A DNA stretch of 64,000 nucleotides from Ryuthela nishihirai (GCA_038380435.1 JAWZYU010000034.1:41788901-41852900); one strand, 5' to 3'. Shown: positions 12,001 through 27,000, counted from the stretch's first letter. Notes: a model not told the origin generated them from the letters alone. Numbers and translations are program-made.

Positions 12001-15000
12001 CACTCAATGCATAACTATCATTATTTAATTAATGATATATTATTTCATCTTTCTAAAACCATCAGTTTTTATTTCTTCATTACTAGGTGCTTCAGTTTCT
12101 ATCAATGTGTCCTGACAACTTATGCATGTCAAATCATATAAGCAGCTCCTATTTTCTAAGAGATTTTATACACAGTCGTATCAGAATAGTATGACCACCT
12201 ACCATACATATACTTTGGTAGGTGGTCTTATTATTCTGATACAACTGTGTATGTACTAATTATGTAAACAAAAAACAAGCATCTATTGCAATTAAACAAG
12301 ATTTAAGATATTACATTTAGCTCGCTTGGCTACTGATCTACAAGACCTGGGTTCGAGCCCTGGGTAAGGCATGGATGTTCGTGATTTTTCTGCTGAGGTC
12401 CTGCCATCCTCTCAGATCTTCTACTGTGGCATATAAACTGACAGGCTCCTGTCAGACCTCTGTGGCAAGCAGCTGCTTGAGGAGGTATTTATTTATTTAT
12501 TTCTCTTCTTCAATGATTAACTAACTCATATATATTGCTGTCAATTTAATCATCTGAATTCCTCATTTCACTGAAAAAAAAAAGATCCCCCAACTTAAAA
12601 ACTGATTCTTTCACTCCCTAGAAAACACATCAACTGAATACATATCCTTCACATATTTCTGATTTTATTTCCATAAAAACTTCATTTTTTAACACTAAAC
12701 TTTTATAATTATACCTTAATACCCTAATACTATTTTAAGCCTTCAATTATTTAATACCACAATGAACTGTTCGTTATTTATTTCAGTGCTTCACAATGTA
12801 TGAAAACAGAACGATAATTATGTAACTCAGTACACTTAAATTGCTTTCCCAAAACTAGCAAACATGAAAAACTCAAATTCTATAAATTTAATGTTTTCAG
12901 TTTGCAGTAAATTTTTTATTGTTTATGAATAGAAGAATAAAATACACTTTATATAAATCAATAATAAAGAAAAGAGTTGGGTTGTTTTACCTCTGAGCGG
13001 CACTTTTTTGCACACCATGGGTTAAATGGCCAGGTCACATGGACCCCGAAGGCTCAGAGAAGGTTGGGGGAGGGGACCCACTGGAACAGCTGTTGGGAGA
13101 CAGACGGTAGCCTCCTGTCAAGGCCATCCAGCATGTTCTTTAACGTGCACAGGGTATGGCTCTCCCACACACGGGGCCACGGCTTAACGTCCCATCCGAT
13201 GGACGGCGGCCTTTCCAAGCCCATCGGTGTCCCCTACTGACCGTGGGCAGGGCGGGGAATTTTGCGGAGAGAAATCTCAATGCTGACCCAGCTGGGACTC
13301 AAACCTAGGAACTACAGATTACGAGCCTGGCGCGCTACCGACTAAGCCACCCCCGCCCCATAAAGAAAGGATAGAAATTTCTTACCTCAGTTATCCATTC
13401 AATGCTCTCTGCATAGCTGTCCAATGATGCCTCCCAAAGAGCAAGTTTAACTGGAGAGAAAACATTACACACCTGAATTAGAGGAAAAACTGCATGAAAG
13501 GAAATTAATAGACCCATACTAATTGTAAATCAAGAGCAAAAATTCATTTATAAGCTTAAAACTATATTTCTAATTACAATATTCTATACTAATAATTCAT
13601 TTCTAAAAAAAGTTAATATTCCACAAATAATAAACTGAGGTTTAGTTCTAACTATGAATATAATCTAAAAATTGTTCAGCAATGCAAAATAATAATAAAT
13701 CTTGTAAAGAGTGATACATTGACAAAAAAAAAAATAAAATAAACAGCTCTGTAAAATAAAATTGTGTTTTTTGTTGCTTTTGTTCAGGTTTGTAAATTCA
13801 TTACACTGAGATGCCAGCTTATTAGATACACCACCTCTTGTTGCATAAATGGTTCATTCCAAAATGTAATACATCTCATGATGGCAGTGTGCAATATAGA
13901 TCAGGCAGAAGACCAGCCTTTTGAATATCAGTAAGTTGGATTGAGCAACAGAATGGGCAAAATGAGCGACCTGAGCAACTTTGAACATAGCACAATAGTT
14001 TGGTGCTAAGCGTGCCAGTTCTAGCATCTCCCAAACAGCCATCCACCTGGGATTTTCATGCACAACCATTTCAAGGGTGTACCAAGAGTGGTGTGAAAAG
14101 CAACTACCAGTGATTGGCAATCTTGTGAATGGGTTGAGTTGTTTTACCTCTGAGCAGCACTTTTTTGCACACCATGGGCTAAATGGCCAGGTCACATGGA
14201 TCCCGAAGGCTCAGAGAAGGTTGGGGGAGGGGACCCACTGGAACAGCTGTTGGGAGACAGATGGTAGCCTCCCGTCAAGGCCATCCAGCGTGTTCTTTAA
14301 TGTGCACAGGGTATGGCTCTCCCGCACACGGGACCACGGCTTAACGTCCCATACGACAGACGGCGGCCTTTCCAAGCCCATCGGTGTCTACTACTGACCG
14401 TGGGCAGGGCGGGGAGTTTTGCGGAGATAAATCTCAACACTGACCCAGCTGGGACTCGAACCTGGGAACTACAGATTACGAGCCTGGCGTGCTACCGACT
14501 GAGCCACCCCCACCCCAAATCTTGTGAATGAAAAGAGCTTGTGGATCAGAGGGGTCAAAGGAGACTGGTGAGAATCATACAAGCAAATAGAAAGGCCAAA
14601 ACCAGGCAAATCACAGCAGAATTAAACAATGGAATGCAGAAGGTCAACTCAGAATGCACCATGTATCAGACCTTGTCGCAAATGAGCTATAACAGCCACT
14701 GACCATGTCGACATGAAAGCACATCTCCAGTGGATGCAGGAGCATCGACACTGGACTGGGAAAAGGTAGCCTAGTTGGATGAATCAAAGTTCCTTTTGCA
14801 TCAATGCAGAATCTGGCCCCAAGCAACATGAGGCCATGGAACCATCTTGTCAGATGATAACAGTACAGGCTGGTGGTGACAATGTGAGGAATGTTTTCCT
14901 AGAACACATTAGGCTCCGTGATATCCATTGAAGGATATCTGAATACCAAAGCACATTTGAACATTGTTGCTGACCAAGTTCATCCCTTCATGGTTACAAT

Positions 15001-18000
15001 TTATGCTCGCTCGGATGGATACATTCAGAATGATAACACACCTAGTCACAAGGTATGTATTGTCACTGAATGTCCAGGAACATGTCAACAAGTTTTCCTT
15101 GTTTTATTGGCTTGCACAGTCCTCAGATCTAAACCCTATCATCTTTGGGATAAGATGGTAAGGGCTGTTCGCAGCAAGATTGTGTCACCATCCAATTTGC
15201 AGCAACTGTGCAATTTGCGACACAACCATTTCTGCATGGTACAACATTCCTCCATAACACATCCAGGATCTTGTAAGTTCCATGCCACAATGAATTTAGG
15301 CAATTCTGAAGCAATTCTGAAGGCCAAAGGAGATGCAACATGTTACTAGGTGGTATACCTAATATACTGACATTTCAGTGTATGTATACATACAATCTAA
15401 AAGCAATGAAAACCATAAACAATTACCTGAAAGTGCCATTCCATTTGAAAATGTATACTTTTCTAAATTTGTTGATTCTCCAGAATTAAGGAGGATCATC
15501 CCATTTATAAGTCTTGTTTTGTTCCTATTGAGAAAAAAAGTATGAATTATAAAAATTAAAGTAAAATAACAAAAATTATAATACAGACATAGATGTGGCA
15601 AAATCCATTGAAGAATTATCTTTTAAATTTCTTCATGTTATACAAAGTTATACAGATTTCTACACAAAACCTGTAGTATATTTAAACTGAAAATTCATTG
15701 ATTTAAAACAGTAATGAACAGTAGTGAAGTTCAGAAAATGTTTGATTCTGTGAATAAACTCAATTACATTCATGGTATTAATTTTCTCATGACTGTTCGA
15801 GTCCCATTATCATTTAACCATAATATCTGGTAAGAATTACACTGATGGCTCCTTAGATATTATTATCCTAAGGAAAACTTTGTCTTAGTCACTTACTTGG
15901 ATTATTCTTGTTTGGTATCTTCAGAGGCTTGTTGGGTGGGGTTTTATGGTGTAAGAGCAACTAAGACTGTATTGTGCAAAACAAGATTAAGAGATAACAT
16001 TCACTGAACCCCCAATCAAAAATTAATCTTCAGAGGCTGCAAGATAAATGGAACTTATAACCTTTATAAAATAATATAATGATTACAAGTTCACTCCATC
16101 CTGCAACAAATTCTAAAGCCAAGATTTTACAATATATTTTAGCATTTACATTTTCAGCACTATATTCATGGGGTAAAAAAATAGTGCATTCAAAGTAAAA
16201 CACAATGTAATTGTGACCTCAGCAACAGATTAAAAGTGTTGGCACACAGTGTCATGAATGAATATGCTATAATACTTGGTAGCATGTATGGTCTGTAAAT
16301 GGTAGCTAGACACACTGGAAGGAGAACTGTATATCAGTCCTCTACGATGATGCACAGAACTGGCCAGGCCTAGCACCTGAAGTTCAACTCCACCTTTCAA
16401 AAGAGATTTTCCCTTCTGGAATGAAACAGAAGGGGAAGCTACCAGATCAGTGTGGCATACTGATCTGGCCATGTTTCTTTTTTTTTCTCCCTGCTGAGGC
16501 GTGGTCAACTTCACAAGGCCCTAGTGCTGACCATTTAAACCCACTGTACTGGCCCATGGCTTTGAGCTTGATTAAAGATTCTGGACTTGTTGCACTGGTG
16601 GGCCTCTGTCAAGGGAAAATCTACCACTGCATTTTCTGTTTGCCTGTGGGTTGCCAGCCCTAGGTAAACAGTTGCATAAGATACTTTATATCAGCTGGTG
16701 GATAATACTGATCAGAGGCCAGAGCAGGTTACCTGAACCCTTACTTCATTATGGCATCAACAACTACCCTAATGTAGTTCCCAGGTTCGAGTCCCAGCTG
16801 GGTCAGCGTTGAGATTTATCTCCGCAAAATTCCCCGCCCTGCCCACGGTCAGTAGGGGACACCGATGGGCTTGGAAAGGCCGCCGTCCGTCGGATGGGAC
16901 GTTAAGCCGTGGCCCCGTGTGCGGGAGAGCCATACCCTGTGCACGTTAAAGAACACGCTGGATGGCCTTGACGGGAGGCTACCATCTGTCTCCCAACAGC
17001 TGTTCAGTGGGTCCCCTCCCCCAACCTTCTCTGAGCCTTCAGGGTCCATGTGACCTGGCCATTTAGCCCATGGTGTGCAAAAAAGTGCCGCTCAGAGGTA
17101 AAACAAACCAAACCAAAACCTACCCTAAAGTAATGTCTCATGCAGATCAGTTTCTGTTTGGATTCTGGTTCTTGAAAAGATCCACTTGTAAAGGTGGTGC
17201 CTGAAGTTCCTCCCAGCACCAGTGACTTCAGCATTTAGTGGTGGGGAACAGGTCTTCACTCCATGCCTGTGATATGGGGCTGTTTGATACTGTTGGCCCT
17301 ACCTCTCTCAATGAACCTAGTTTCTTTAAAAATCTTACTAATCATTTTCTCTCTGCAGATAGGTAATGTGAGGACGGTGCATAGATATTATTCCCTTGGT
17401 GTCCTCACACAGGAATTCCATCGTTATAACCTAGATATTCTGGGTTTGCAAGAGACCAGATGGACAGGTAAAGGACTCATACTTAAAATTAATTATAAAT
17501 TCCTCTTTTCAGGGAAGGAGGATGGAAAGCGTCTCCAAGGTGTAGGGTTTGCTTCTCAGCAGACATGCCAGTGATGCTCTTCTATGATATGACTGCATTA
17601 ATGAACAATTTCCTACAGCTAAATTTAAAACTGAGATTAAAGACTTTAATTGAATTTCCTTATAGTTTTTGAAGTAATGCATTTTTAGAAATTCATTAAA
17701 TTCTACTCAAATATGTGTTTTGAATGTGATCAAAAGAATATGAAAATGCAAAAATTTGCTTACCCATCATATATGTATTTTATATCTTCTTTTTCTTCAT
17801 CAACTAAATGTTCATCATAAGAATTACTCTCGTATGGTTTTAAAAATTTGAGAATAGCTAGTTGCTGCAAAGGAAAATAAAATTATCTTTTCAAATAAAG
17901 TCAAAAATAACAAAACAACTTAATAAAAAGAGCTCAACACCATCAAAACATAAGCTGCTTTAAAAGACATTTTCTTAATATGCCATTAAATCTTCATTTT

Positions 18001-21000
18001 ATTTTGCGATATTTACAAATAAATATACATCATCAAGAACTAGATTTAGTTAGAAAGATTTTAAAAAATTGCACATTGATATATTTCAAGTTATATTTTG
18101 TATTTAATCATTGATGACTCTCTTCATGCATAATCAATGCCCTTTAATAAGGAAAAATTCATAGAAACTAATTTATATATTAATCAGAAGAATAAGCAGG
18201 ATTTTTGGAAGGGGGTGGTAAAAATTTTTTAATGTAGTAAATTGTTTAATGATTTCCTCAGAAAAAAATATTCCATGGGGGAAGAAAATTTCCTACAAAT
18301 GAAAGCTTTTGTATGTGGTGGTGGAGGGGATTAAACACCCTCTCCTACAAACTTGGTGTCACACCACTGGCATTAGCTATACTGGAATTACTCATAGCCT
18401 AATTTTTTTGTCTATAAAATATTTTTAAGACAGCCATATGAATCTTTCTCTGAAAACATTTCCCATTCTAAAAAAGCTGCAGTTGAATAAAGACATTATA
18501 TGCTATATAATGAACACATTATATCCATCTTTTTAAACTTCAATTTTTTTAAAATATATATTGTAGTTTGAAAATTTTTTATACCTTATAAAAAAAAGTT
18601 ACATATTTGAAACTTGAAAAATAATACTTTTTCCATTTGATGAATATTTTATTATGTGAAAAAAACTAGTGAAAAAGCTGCTTGGCTTCTGAATGTACAA
18701 CAGTTTTTCAGGCTGGACCCTGGAAGGGTTAAAATGCTTATAAATAGAATGATTGAAAAGTCTGGACAAATGGTAAACTATTGCAATCAGAACATTTATG
18801 CTTGGTGGCTCATTTGCATAAAGTAGCATACATGTGTTCTCATCACTATTTTACATATCAATTATGGGTTTTTTCATTCTGCATACCAATATGTGTGCAT
18901 TCCCATATTCATGCATTTTGGTGAACTTGCTAATCTTTTAAATCATACTGTGTATAACATATACTAGATGAGTGCTTCTCAAAGTGAAGTCAATTTTTGG
19001 TCCCCAGCAAGCTCCCAGGAAAGAAATGTTTTTAGAAGCATAACTCTGATATGCCATAGCCACAGTTCATATATTCCAACACTCACTCCAAAAATCATAC
19101 TTTAAAACTTCATGCAATCTTTTGCAAATATTATATGAAGATTATTTCCATGCACAGATTACAGCTGGAATTTTACAAATTATCTCTCAATATCAGCTTT
19201 ATAACAACCTTATTAGTTTTGAACATAATAAAACATTTAGATCAAATATAACATCATTTTTTTTACTTTAATTTTTTGTTAATGTTATCTTGGCCAATAC
19301 TTCTGCTATCTGTTTGCAATTTAAATTAAACTTTGCAGGTAGCTTGTGACATACTATGTAAATACTTAAAAAAAAGATGTTTTCATTGAATTACTAAAAT
19401 TGTATTAATTAAAAAATATGTATCAATGCTCTTTACCTCAACTTCTGGTATATTCCATAATACAATACAGCCTTCCCTATTGAAAAAAGACAATTTCTTA
19501 ACTTAAAAGTTTGAAATAAATTTGCTCAATAGAATAGTCAAAAATATTAAATAGTACTTAGGAAAAAACAATTTATAGGGTTGGGTTGTTTTACCTCTGA
19601 GCAGCACTTTTTTGCACACCATGGGCTAAATGGCCAGGTCACATGGACCCTGAAGGCTCAGAGAAGGTTGGGGGAGGGGACCCACTGGAACAGCTGTTGG
19701 GAGACAGATGGTAGCCTCCCTTCAAGGCCATCCAGTGTGTTCTTTAATATGCACAGGGTATGGCTCTCCCGCACACGGGGCCACGGCTTAACGTCCCATC
19801 CGACGGACAGCGGCCTTTCCAAGCCCATCGGTGTCCCCCTACTGACCATGGGCAGGGCGGGGAATTTTTAACAATTTATAGAAATATTAATTTTTTTATA
19901 AATTAAAAATGCTACCTAGTACTTGGGGAAAAAAACAGTAAAAAAATTCCAATTTTCCTTCAAAAAATGCATATTAAGTGATAATAAAAACATATATGTC
20001 ATTTACTTGCTCAAAATTTCCATTTTTATTACAATTTTTATTTTTTTTTAAATGGGGGCAGTAATTGTTTAAATTTTTTAATTATTGAATGGAAGTTTAT
20101 TTATCTTTTTTGTACTTTAATTCACTAAATAGTTTGAAAATTATGAAAATGAAAGGCAATTATGTAGTGTGAAAAAAAAAGGGTTTTCCTGTCTTACACT
20201 GAGTGCAACAATATTACAAAATATGGTATTATAGGGCTGTGATGTCTATGCAATTCCATTGCTTGAACATCATAGATCTGTAATGCAATATTTATATCAC
20301 CTCACAGAGGACATCACAAGCTTATATTTAGATAAAACAGTCACACAGATAGATAGTATTGTGAACTAGCAATGTCTCATTTAATGTTTACAAAGTTCAA
20401 TTCTTGCAGTTTGATTGAGATTTTTTAATGCAATTTTAAAATAAATATTTTTGTTCCATTACACAATATTCATACTTATGATATGTATATTTATGTATAA
20501 TATTTATACATAAATTCCTTTTATCCTCCAAGCATTGCCCAACTATTCCTCTCTGTGTTTTGCAATTGTCACAGGAAGTTATAAGTAGTGGTTGCTTGAT
20601 GGGACTATTATTTTAGTAATGATATTAATACTATTGAAACAGCTTGATGTGAAGGGAAGAACACTTTCAGGGGGTCGGCAACATGTGGGATACATAGCGT
20701 TTTCAAGTAACACATGGATAATTTGTGCTTTAGAGTATAAAAATGTTCCATCAGCAATATTGGTAATGAATAAATTTTTAAATAACAATGTAAAATAATC
20801 CAATTTTTCAACAAATTTGATTCACAACAAACAAGTTATTCAAATCTGAGTAGATAGCAAAATTTTATGCAGGACTTTCAAATCCTAGATTTTCCTCAAA
20901 CAATTCTGAGCCATAATGATAAATTGAATTCATTAGCATCTATATTTCTAAACAATTTTTTTTTCAAATTTAACCAAAAGCAAATTTTGATCACAAATGA

Positions 21001-24000
21001 CAGAACATTTGCATTGAACACTAAAGGCTAGTAGTACCAGCTTTTAAGCTGATTTTACTAATTGACAGAAAATGTTTAAAAATATAAAGCCTCTCATTAA
21101 TATTTTTAGACAAATTTTTGTTTTGTTTGTTTGCATAATAAGTTTTTGGAATTATTTTCACTTATTCAAATGTTATTTTTATTTTATACATAACTAATAA
21201 TAAAGACATATACACACATATAAAAAATATTTTTGCACATATTGTACCCTCTTCCAATCCCTCTAGTTACAAATTCCACAATTCTAACAAAAAATGGCTA
21301 CCAAAAGGTTGACCCAGATGATTAATTAGAATCAAAAGTTTACCTGAAAAAATATATTTCACGGGGTTCCTCTTCCACCTGATACTTAGCAGAGAGATGA
21401 ATTACATCATCAATATCTTCTGGCATGCTTAACTCTTCATAAAGACCTTGCCTTTTTAATGCTGCATTAAGAGAATTAATATCATACTCTTCAGCAGTGC
21501 TATAAGCAACCACTATCCAATGTTTCTATAAGAGAATTCAGATTATTCAAGTAGGTTTAATTTATTATTTTGTACTGAAAAACAATAACTGCAGTATTCA
21601 AACAACAAAATGTAATTTACAAAATATTAATCATGTTAACTATTTAAAGCCATAATAGTAGGCCATAATAATTCAGCAATAATTTTTTCTTCGTGTATTT
21701 TTCCTTTCGAATAATGTTGTATGCTGCAATAGTTTCAATGATGATTTATTCAGATTACTGGCATGTGAGAAAAATATAAAAAATATAAAATTACTTTGGA
21801 AAGGCCAATCTGAAGCTTAATAATTTATAAATTGAATTTGCAAAAAATTCCAATGGAAAAAAATTAGTAAATCCAGATAATACAATCCAAATTTCAGGAT
21901 TTTTTTAACACACAGCAGGATAAAGTGTCCAATCACAAGTAATGTAAGAGTATGCTAGGTTGAAAATATGGATTAACTGTTCTTTGGTTTAACCATTATA
22001 TTGTCAGCTTCTGAAACTGAACTCATTCTGGTAGTTGAATTAATTTTTCAAGTATTTTCAGAAAATAAACAACTTTAGAACATTATCCTAAAGTAACAAA
22101 CAAAATATGTTATTCCAGTTTCATATTTTTAATGCAAAATTTATTGTTTTAAACTTCAGTAAAAAATTAAACCTTTTTTTCTAATTTTTTATTCATTACA
22201 AATAATTCAAAATATTTCTGTTATTACTTAAATCTTTCCCTTATTTAGCTGTTCTCAATTTCTTAGATATTTATGTATATAAAGCAAAATGTATATGCTT
22301 AGATTTTTGTGAACAGCATAATGTAAGACTAAGAAAGCAAAGCCATAAAAAATTTTTTTGCTTTAAAAGCAAGATAACTTAAACAAGGACTGAAAAAAAT
22401 ATATCTAAAAAGAGAGATTTATAACATATTGGTGCTGTGAAGTTTGTTAGGGTGAAACTTGTTGTTTCTTGAAAAAAGCATGTAGGATGAGTGTGATTCC
22501 AGGTACTAATGATGAAATAATTTTCTAGAATAATGAAGAACCACTTTTAACCCTTCCACTGTCGTCTGAAAAACTGGTTTATATCCAGAGGCCAAATTTA
22601 ACTTTTTTCCCCAAAAAAACTAATGAAAGGAATTATGGCATGTTATATGTCAAATTAATCATCATTTAATTCTGGATTTCCTAAAAATAAAATATTTAAC
22701 ACAAAAGACTAAATTTTAATAGGACTTTCATGTAGTAAAAAATGCATCTGGCAACAAAAAAATTATTCAAAAAAACACTAAGACAGAAATGATTATAATG
22801 CACATAAATAGAAAGGCTATTTATTTCTGAATAACAAAAAAAAATTTCTTGTTTAAACATTTCTTCCATTTTGTAATTTTTTTCTCCACACCATACTTTG
22901 AAAAAAGTCCAGGCTTGTTGCAGTACAACAAACGTTATAATATCTTTAATAAATAACTGATCCACAGAAATAGGTCATGTTCTATACCAAATTAAAAGGA
23001 ATTTAATTCTGAATTTTATTGAAGTAAAAAATATTAACATTGTAGTAACATATTAATTTTAATAGCACTTTTTAGTGGTATACTGAAAAAATAGGTACAT
23101 ATTTCATAATTACTTCCAAAATCTTCAGTTTTTGAAAATAATAATAGTTAATATATGTAATAAGTTGAAAGTTTTTTGTTAATTATCAGATTTTAGAGAC
23201 TTTACCAGAAACAAAAAGTTTCCAAAAAATTCTCCATCAGACACAAAAAAAAGTTCCACCATTTGCATTGCACTAAACTGCAGAGACTGGACAGTAGAGA
23301 AGCTTACAAGAAACACGCCACAAGTTCCAGAAAGCCAGAGACAAAGGAAAAGATCAATTATGCACTTTCCCATCCAGTGAAAAGGAAAAATTTGTTAATA
23401 ATAGTTCAAATCAAACTTCTGAGCTTAAGTTAGGGGATTGCTTCAGTGTAATGTTAACAAACAAACTGGTTAATACCTTATATTTCTTCTAAGAAATGGC
23501 AATTATACTGCTTTAACAAATTATTTATGTCATAGTTTAATAAAATATGCATCAAATGAAAGAAAAAGGAAATATTATTTAACAAATCTGAATTATATAT
23601 TTTTATAAGATATTTATAAAAAAATTTCAAATGGCAATTTTTTTTTAATCAATTTTTTTCCTCCAATATAAAAATTGACTTTTTTAAGTTGTACTAAAAA
23701 CAAATATATAAGCCCTGGACACTGGAAAGGTTAAACATGTTGCTTAGAAAGAGATTGTATTGGTTTTGTCATATTGCACATATACAGAAAAACAGATAAT
23801 TAAACAGAGGCCAAAATAATTGATTATTAGCATAAATATCATTTAATCAAGAACTATATCATATCTTTTGAGAAGCATTTCAATGATATTATTACAAGGT
23901 ATATTACAAGGAATATTGGTATAAAACATAAATTAATATCTGATTCAGTGCCAAGCACTCAATAGATGAGCATTGAGCAACAGTCAACAGCTTGAGTTTT

Positions 24001-27000
24001 CAGCAATTTATTTTTCTCTATCTTCTTTTACATATACCTTTCTAGTTTGTTTTTTGTCCTTTCAGCTACCTTCCTCGTTTTTTTTTTTTTTTTTTTTATG
24101 TAGTGCTTTCTAGTTATATTTAATAATTTTTTTGTTTGTAAAAGACTTTGAATTTCTCTATCTAAAGAACAAGTGATTAATTGTTTGGAGATTTCATGGT
24201 GCATTAGCAACTTTGGCCATAATGTGCCAAAGACTAAACAATAAAAGACAAAGAAATTTAAAATGAAAAAGGCAAAAATACAAAAGTGGTGAAAGAATGA
24301 AATAACAAAGAACAAGTGTATAACATGTAAAGCAATGCAATATGTATATAAATACAAAATAAAATCAACCCAGGTAAAAAAGACCTGGGTTGATTACGAA
24401 TACTTTGGCTTGCTGTGTGTTATGGGTTGGATTATTTTAACCTCTGAGCGGCACTTTTTTGCACACCATGGGCTAAATGGCCAGGTCACATGGACCCCAA
24501 AGGCTCAGAGAAGGTTGGGGGAGGGAACCCACTGGAACAGCTGTTGGGAGACAGATGGTAGCCTCCCGTCAAGGCCATCCAGCGTGTTCTTTAACGTGCA
24601 CAGGATATGGCTCTCCCGCACACGGGGCCACAACTTAACATCCCATTCGACGGATGGCGGCCTTTCCAAGCCCATCGGTGTCCCCTACTGACCGTGGGCA
24701 GGGCGGGGAATTTTGCGGAGATAAATCTCAACACTGACCCAGCTGGGACTCGAACCTGGGAACTACAGATTAAGAGCCTGGCGCACTACCGACTGAGCCA
24801 CCCCCGCCCCTGTGTGTTATGTAACTCATTTAAATTGGAAACGTACAATTGATCTTATTACCATAATTCTTCTGGACCATCTAAATTCCACTCCAAGTTC
24901 CATTCAAGTGGAATTTTACTTATATTATTAGTGATTTTAAATACCTCATTAACTTCCTTTTCTGTTGTTGTTTTCTTTTTGGGAGGCCTTTTCTTTGCCT
25001 GAAGAGAAGAAATGTTTTGCTGGATGCCTTTTTTATCTTCATATGTACTAATATTCCTTTTTCCTGTATGTACAAAAGCTCTTTTCCAACTATTCATTAG
25101 AGAATTACTTGTGTTTCTGCAATATAATCTTGAACGACGATGCACTACAGAAGCACTTTTAGTATACTTTAGATGGGGCTTGCTATTTATTTGGGTAACC
25201 AGCCCATCTGTGTAATAAATAAAATCTTAACTTATTAAATATATTCTGAATAGCAAAACATGTAAATTAGTGGCTTTCAAAATTTTACATTTTGCATAAT
25301 TCAAAAGCACTCATTATACATTCACAGTGTAATTACACTAAGCAAATACAATTACAATACTCAGTATAAAAGTAGTCTCATACGTCGATGCCCACAATAT
25401 TTAAATTTGGTCAATCAGTAACAAACAGAAGGTTTCAGCAAACTTTCCATTGGCTACAACCTTCAGTGAGTAAACCAAAATGTAGCGAACAGAGAGTTGG
25501 CTGCTATCTTCTGCTCCCATTTTTCTTGTTTTTGTTTTTTTCTCTCTGATGAGATTATTTAGGGTTGTTGTTGTTGTTTTACCTCTGAGCGGCACTTTTT
25601 TGCACATCATGGGCTAAATGGCCAGGTCACATGGACCTTGAAGGCTCAGAGAAGGTTGGGGGAGGGGACCCACTGGAACAGCTGTTGGGAGACAGATGGT
25701 AGCCTCCCATCAAGGCCATCCAGCGTGTTCTTTAACGTGCACAGGGTATGGCTCTCCCACACATAGGACCATGGCTTAACGTCCCATCCGACGGACGGCG
25801 GCCTTTCCAAGCCCATCGGTGTCCCCTACTGACCGTGGGCAGGGCGGGAAATTTTTGCGGAGATAAATCTCAACGCTGACCCAGCTGGGACTTGAACCTG
25901 GGAACTACAGATTACGAGCCTAGCGCGCTACCGACTGAGCCACCCCCGCCCCAGAGATTATTTAGTTCCAAGAACTATTTTTATAATGCAAATCAGCGGT
26001 GCATTGCTTTGAATTTTCTTGTTTTTTGAGAGTTGTTTCTGATGAGAATATTTAGTTCCGGGAGCTTTTTATAATGTGGATCATCAGTGCTGCATTGTTT
26101 CTGATTTTGCCAATTTTGTCCTATGGTTTTAACCATAGGAAAAAATGACATTGTTTTTGGTTTATATCATATGGTATTTTAACATTGTTATCGGATAACT
26201 TTTGGGGCTGGAAATATCAGATTATGGTATTGTCCATAATCCGATATTTCCACCAACACAGTATAGGAATTTGTGGCATTTGTAAAATACTTTTGGTCAG
26301 ATTTATTATGTTCTCAGTTTGCTGCTTTATATAATTTTTTTTCCTACAGTGCCTGTGTAGATCACATTTGATTTCAAGGTTATGAGGGGGCAAAAATCAA
26401 AACAACACCTTAATTTAACATTATGTGGTATTCTAAAAAATAAAAATGAACTTAGTGTTAAAAAAAACTTCTTGGAAACCCCTGTTGGAGTAACGGTTTT
26501 GGGGATTGTGGCAATCATCAAAAAGTATCATTTTTTACATTTACATTTTTACAAAATGGTACCTGAGCACTTTAAAGTGTATATCTACTATAATATTTTA
26601 TATCAATCAAGTGGTATAAAAAGGGTTTAAAATCTTAAGTTATTAATTCAGTATCAATTTTATGGTCCACATATCTTTTCTTCAAAAGTGGCCTACTTTA
26701 GAAAAAAGGCTAACACTGCTGATATTGAGAATTTTAGTCACCACCCTACAACAATAAGAATTGGATTCATTTTCAAAAATGGTTGATAATTTTTAAACCA
26801 TTTCATTCATGCAAATGAATTTCATATTGGCTGTTTAGGATTTTACGGCACAAGAGCAACTCCATTTATACTCACAAAGTTAAAAGTAAAACGAAAAAAC
26901 AGTACATGACACGACTATAAAGGCAATAAAAAAATAAAGGTTAAAAAATATGTATAAAAAAACTGACAATTTATACTACACAAATCAGTGATGGGTATAA

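Noticed and set aside
12977..13240. Recurrent ~87-codon frames (also at 14077, 19581, 24335, 28589, 38856, 60831 and elsewhere) with near-identical peptides
   Set aside because: All are translations of SINE family A, a pol III-type non-coding element; the peptide similarity comes from the shared SINE, not from a protein family.
13854..14195. 113-codon minus-strand frame
   Set aside because: Antisense of the Tc1 element and the SINE end; chance frame.
24858..24944. Extension of RMND1 exon 2 to a donor at 24863
   Set aside because: It leaves phase 2, incompatible with exon 3, and adds a duplicated [10 protein letters not shown] segment; the phase-0 donor after NE is preferred.
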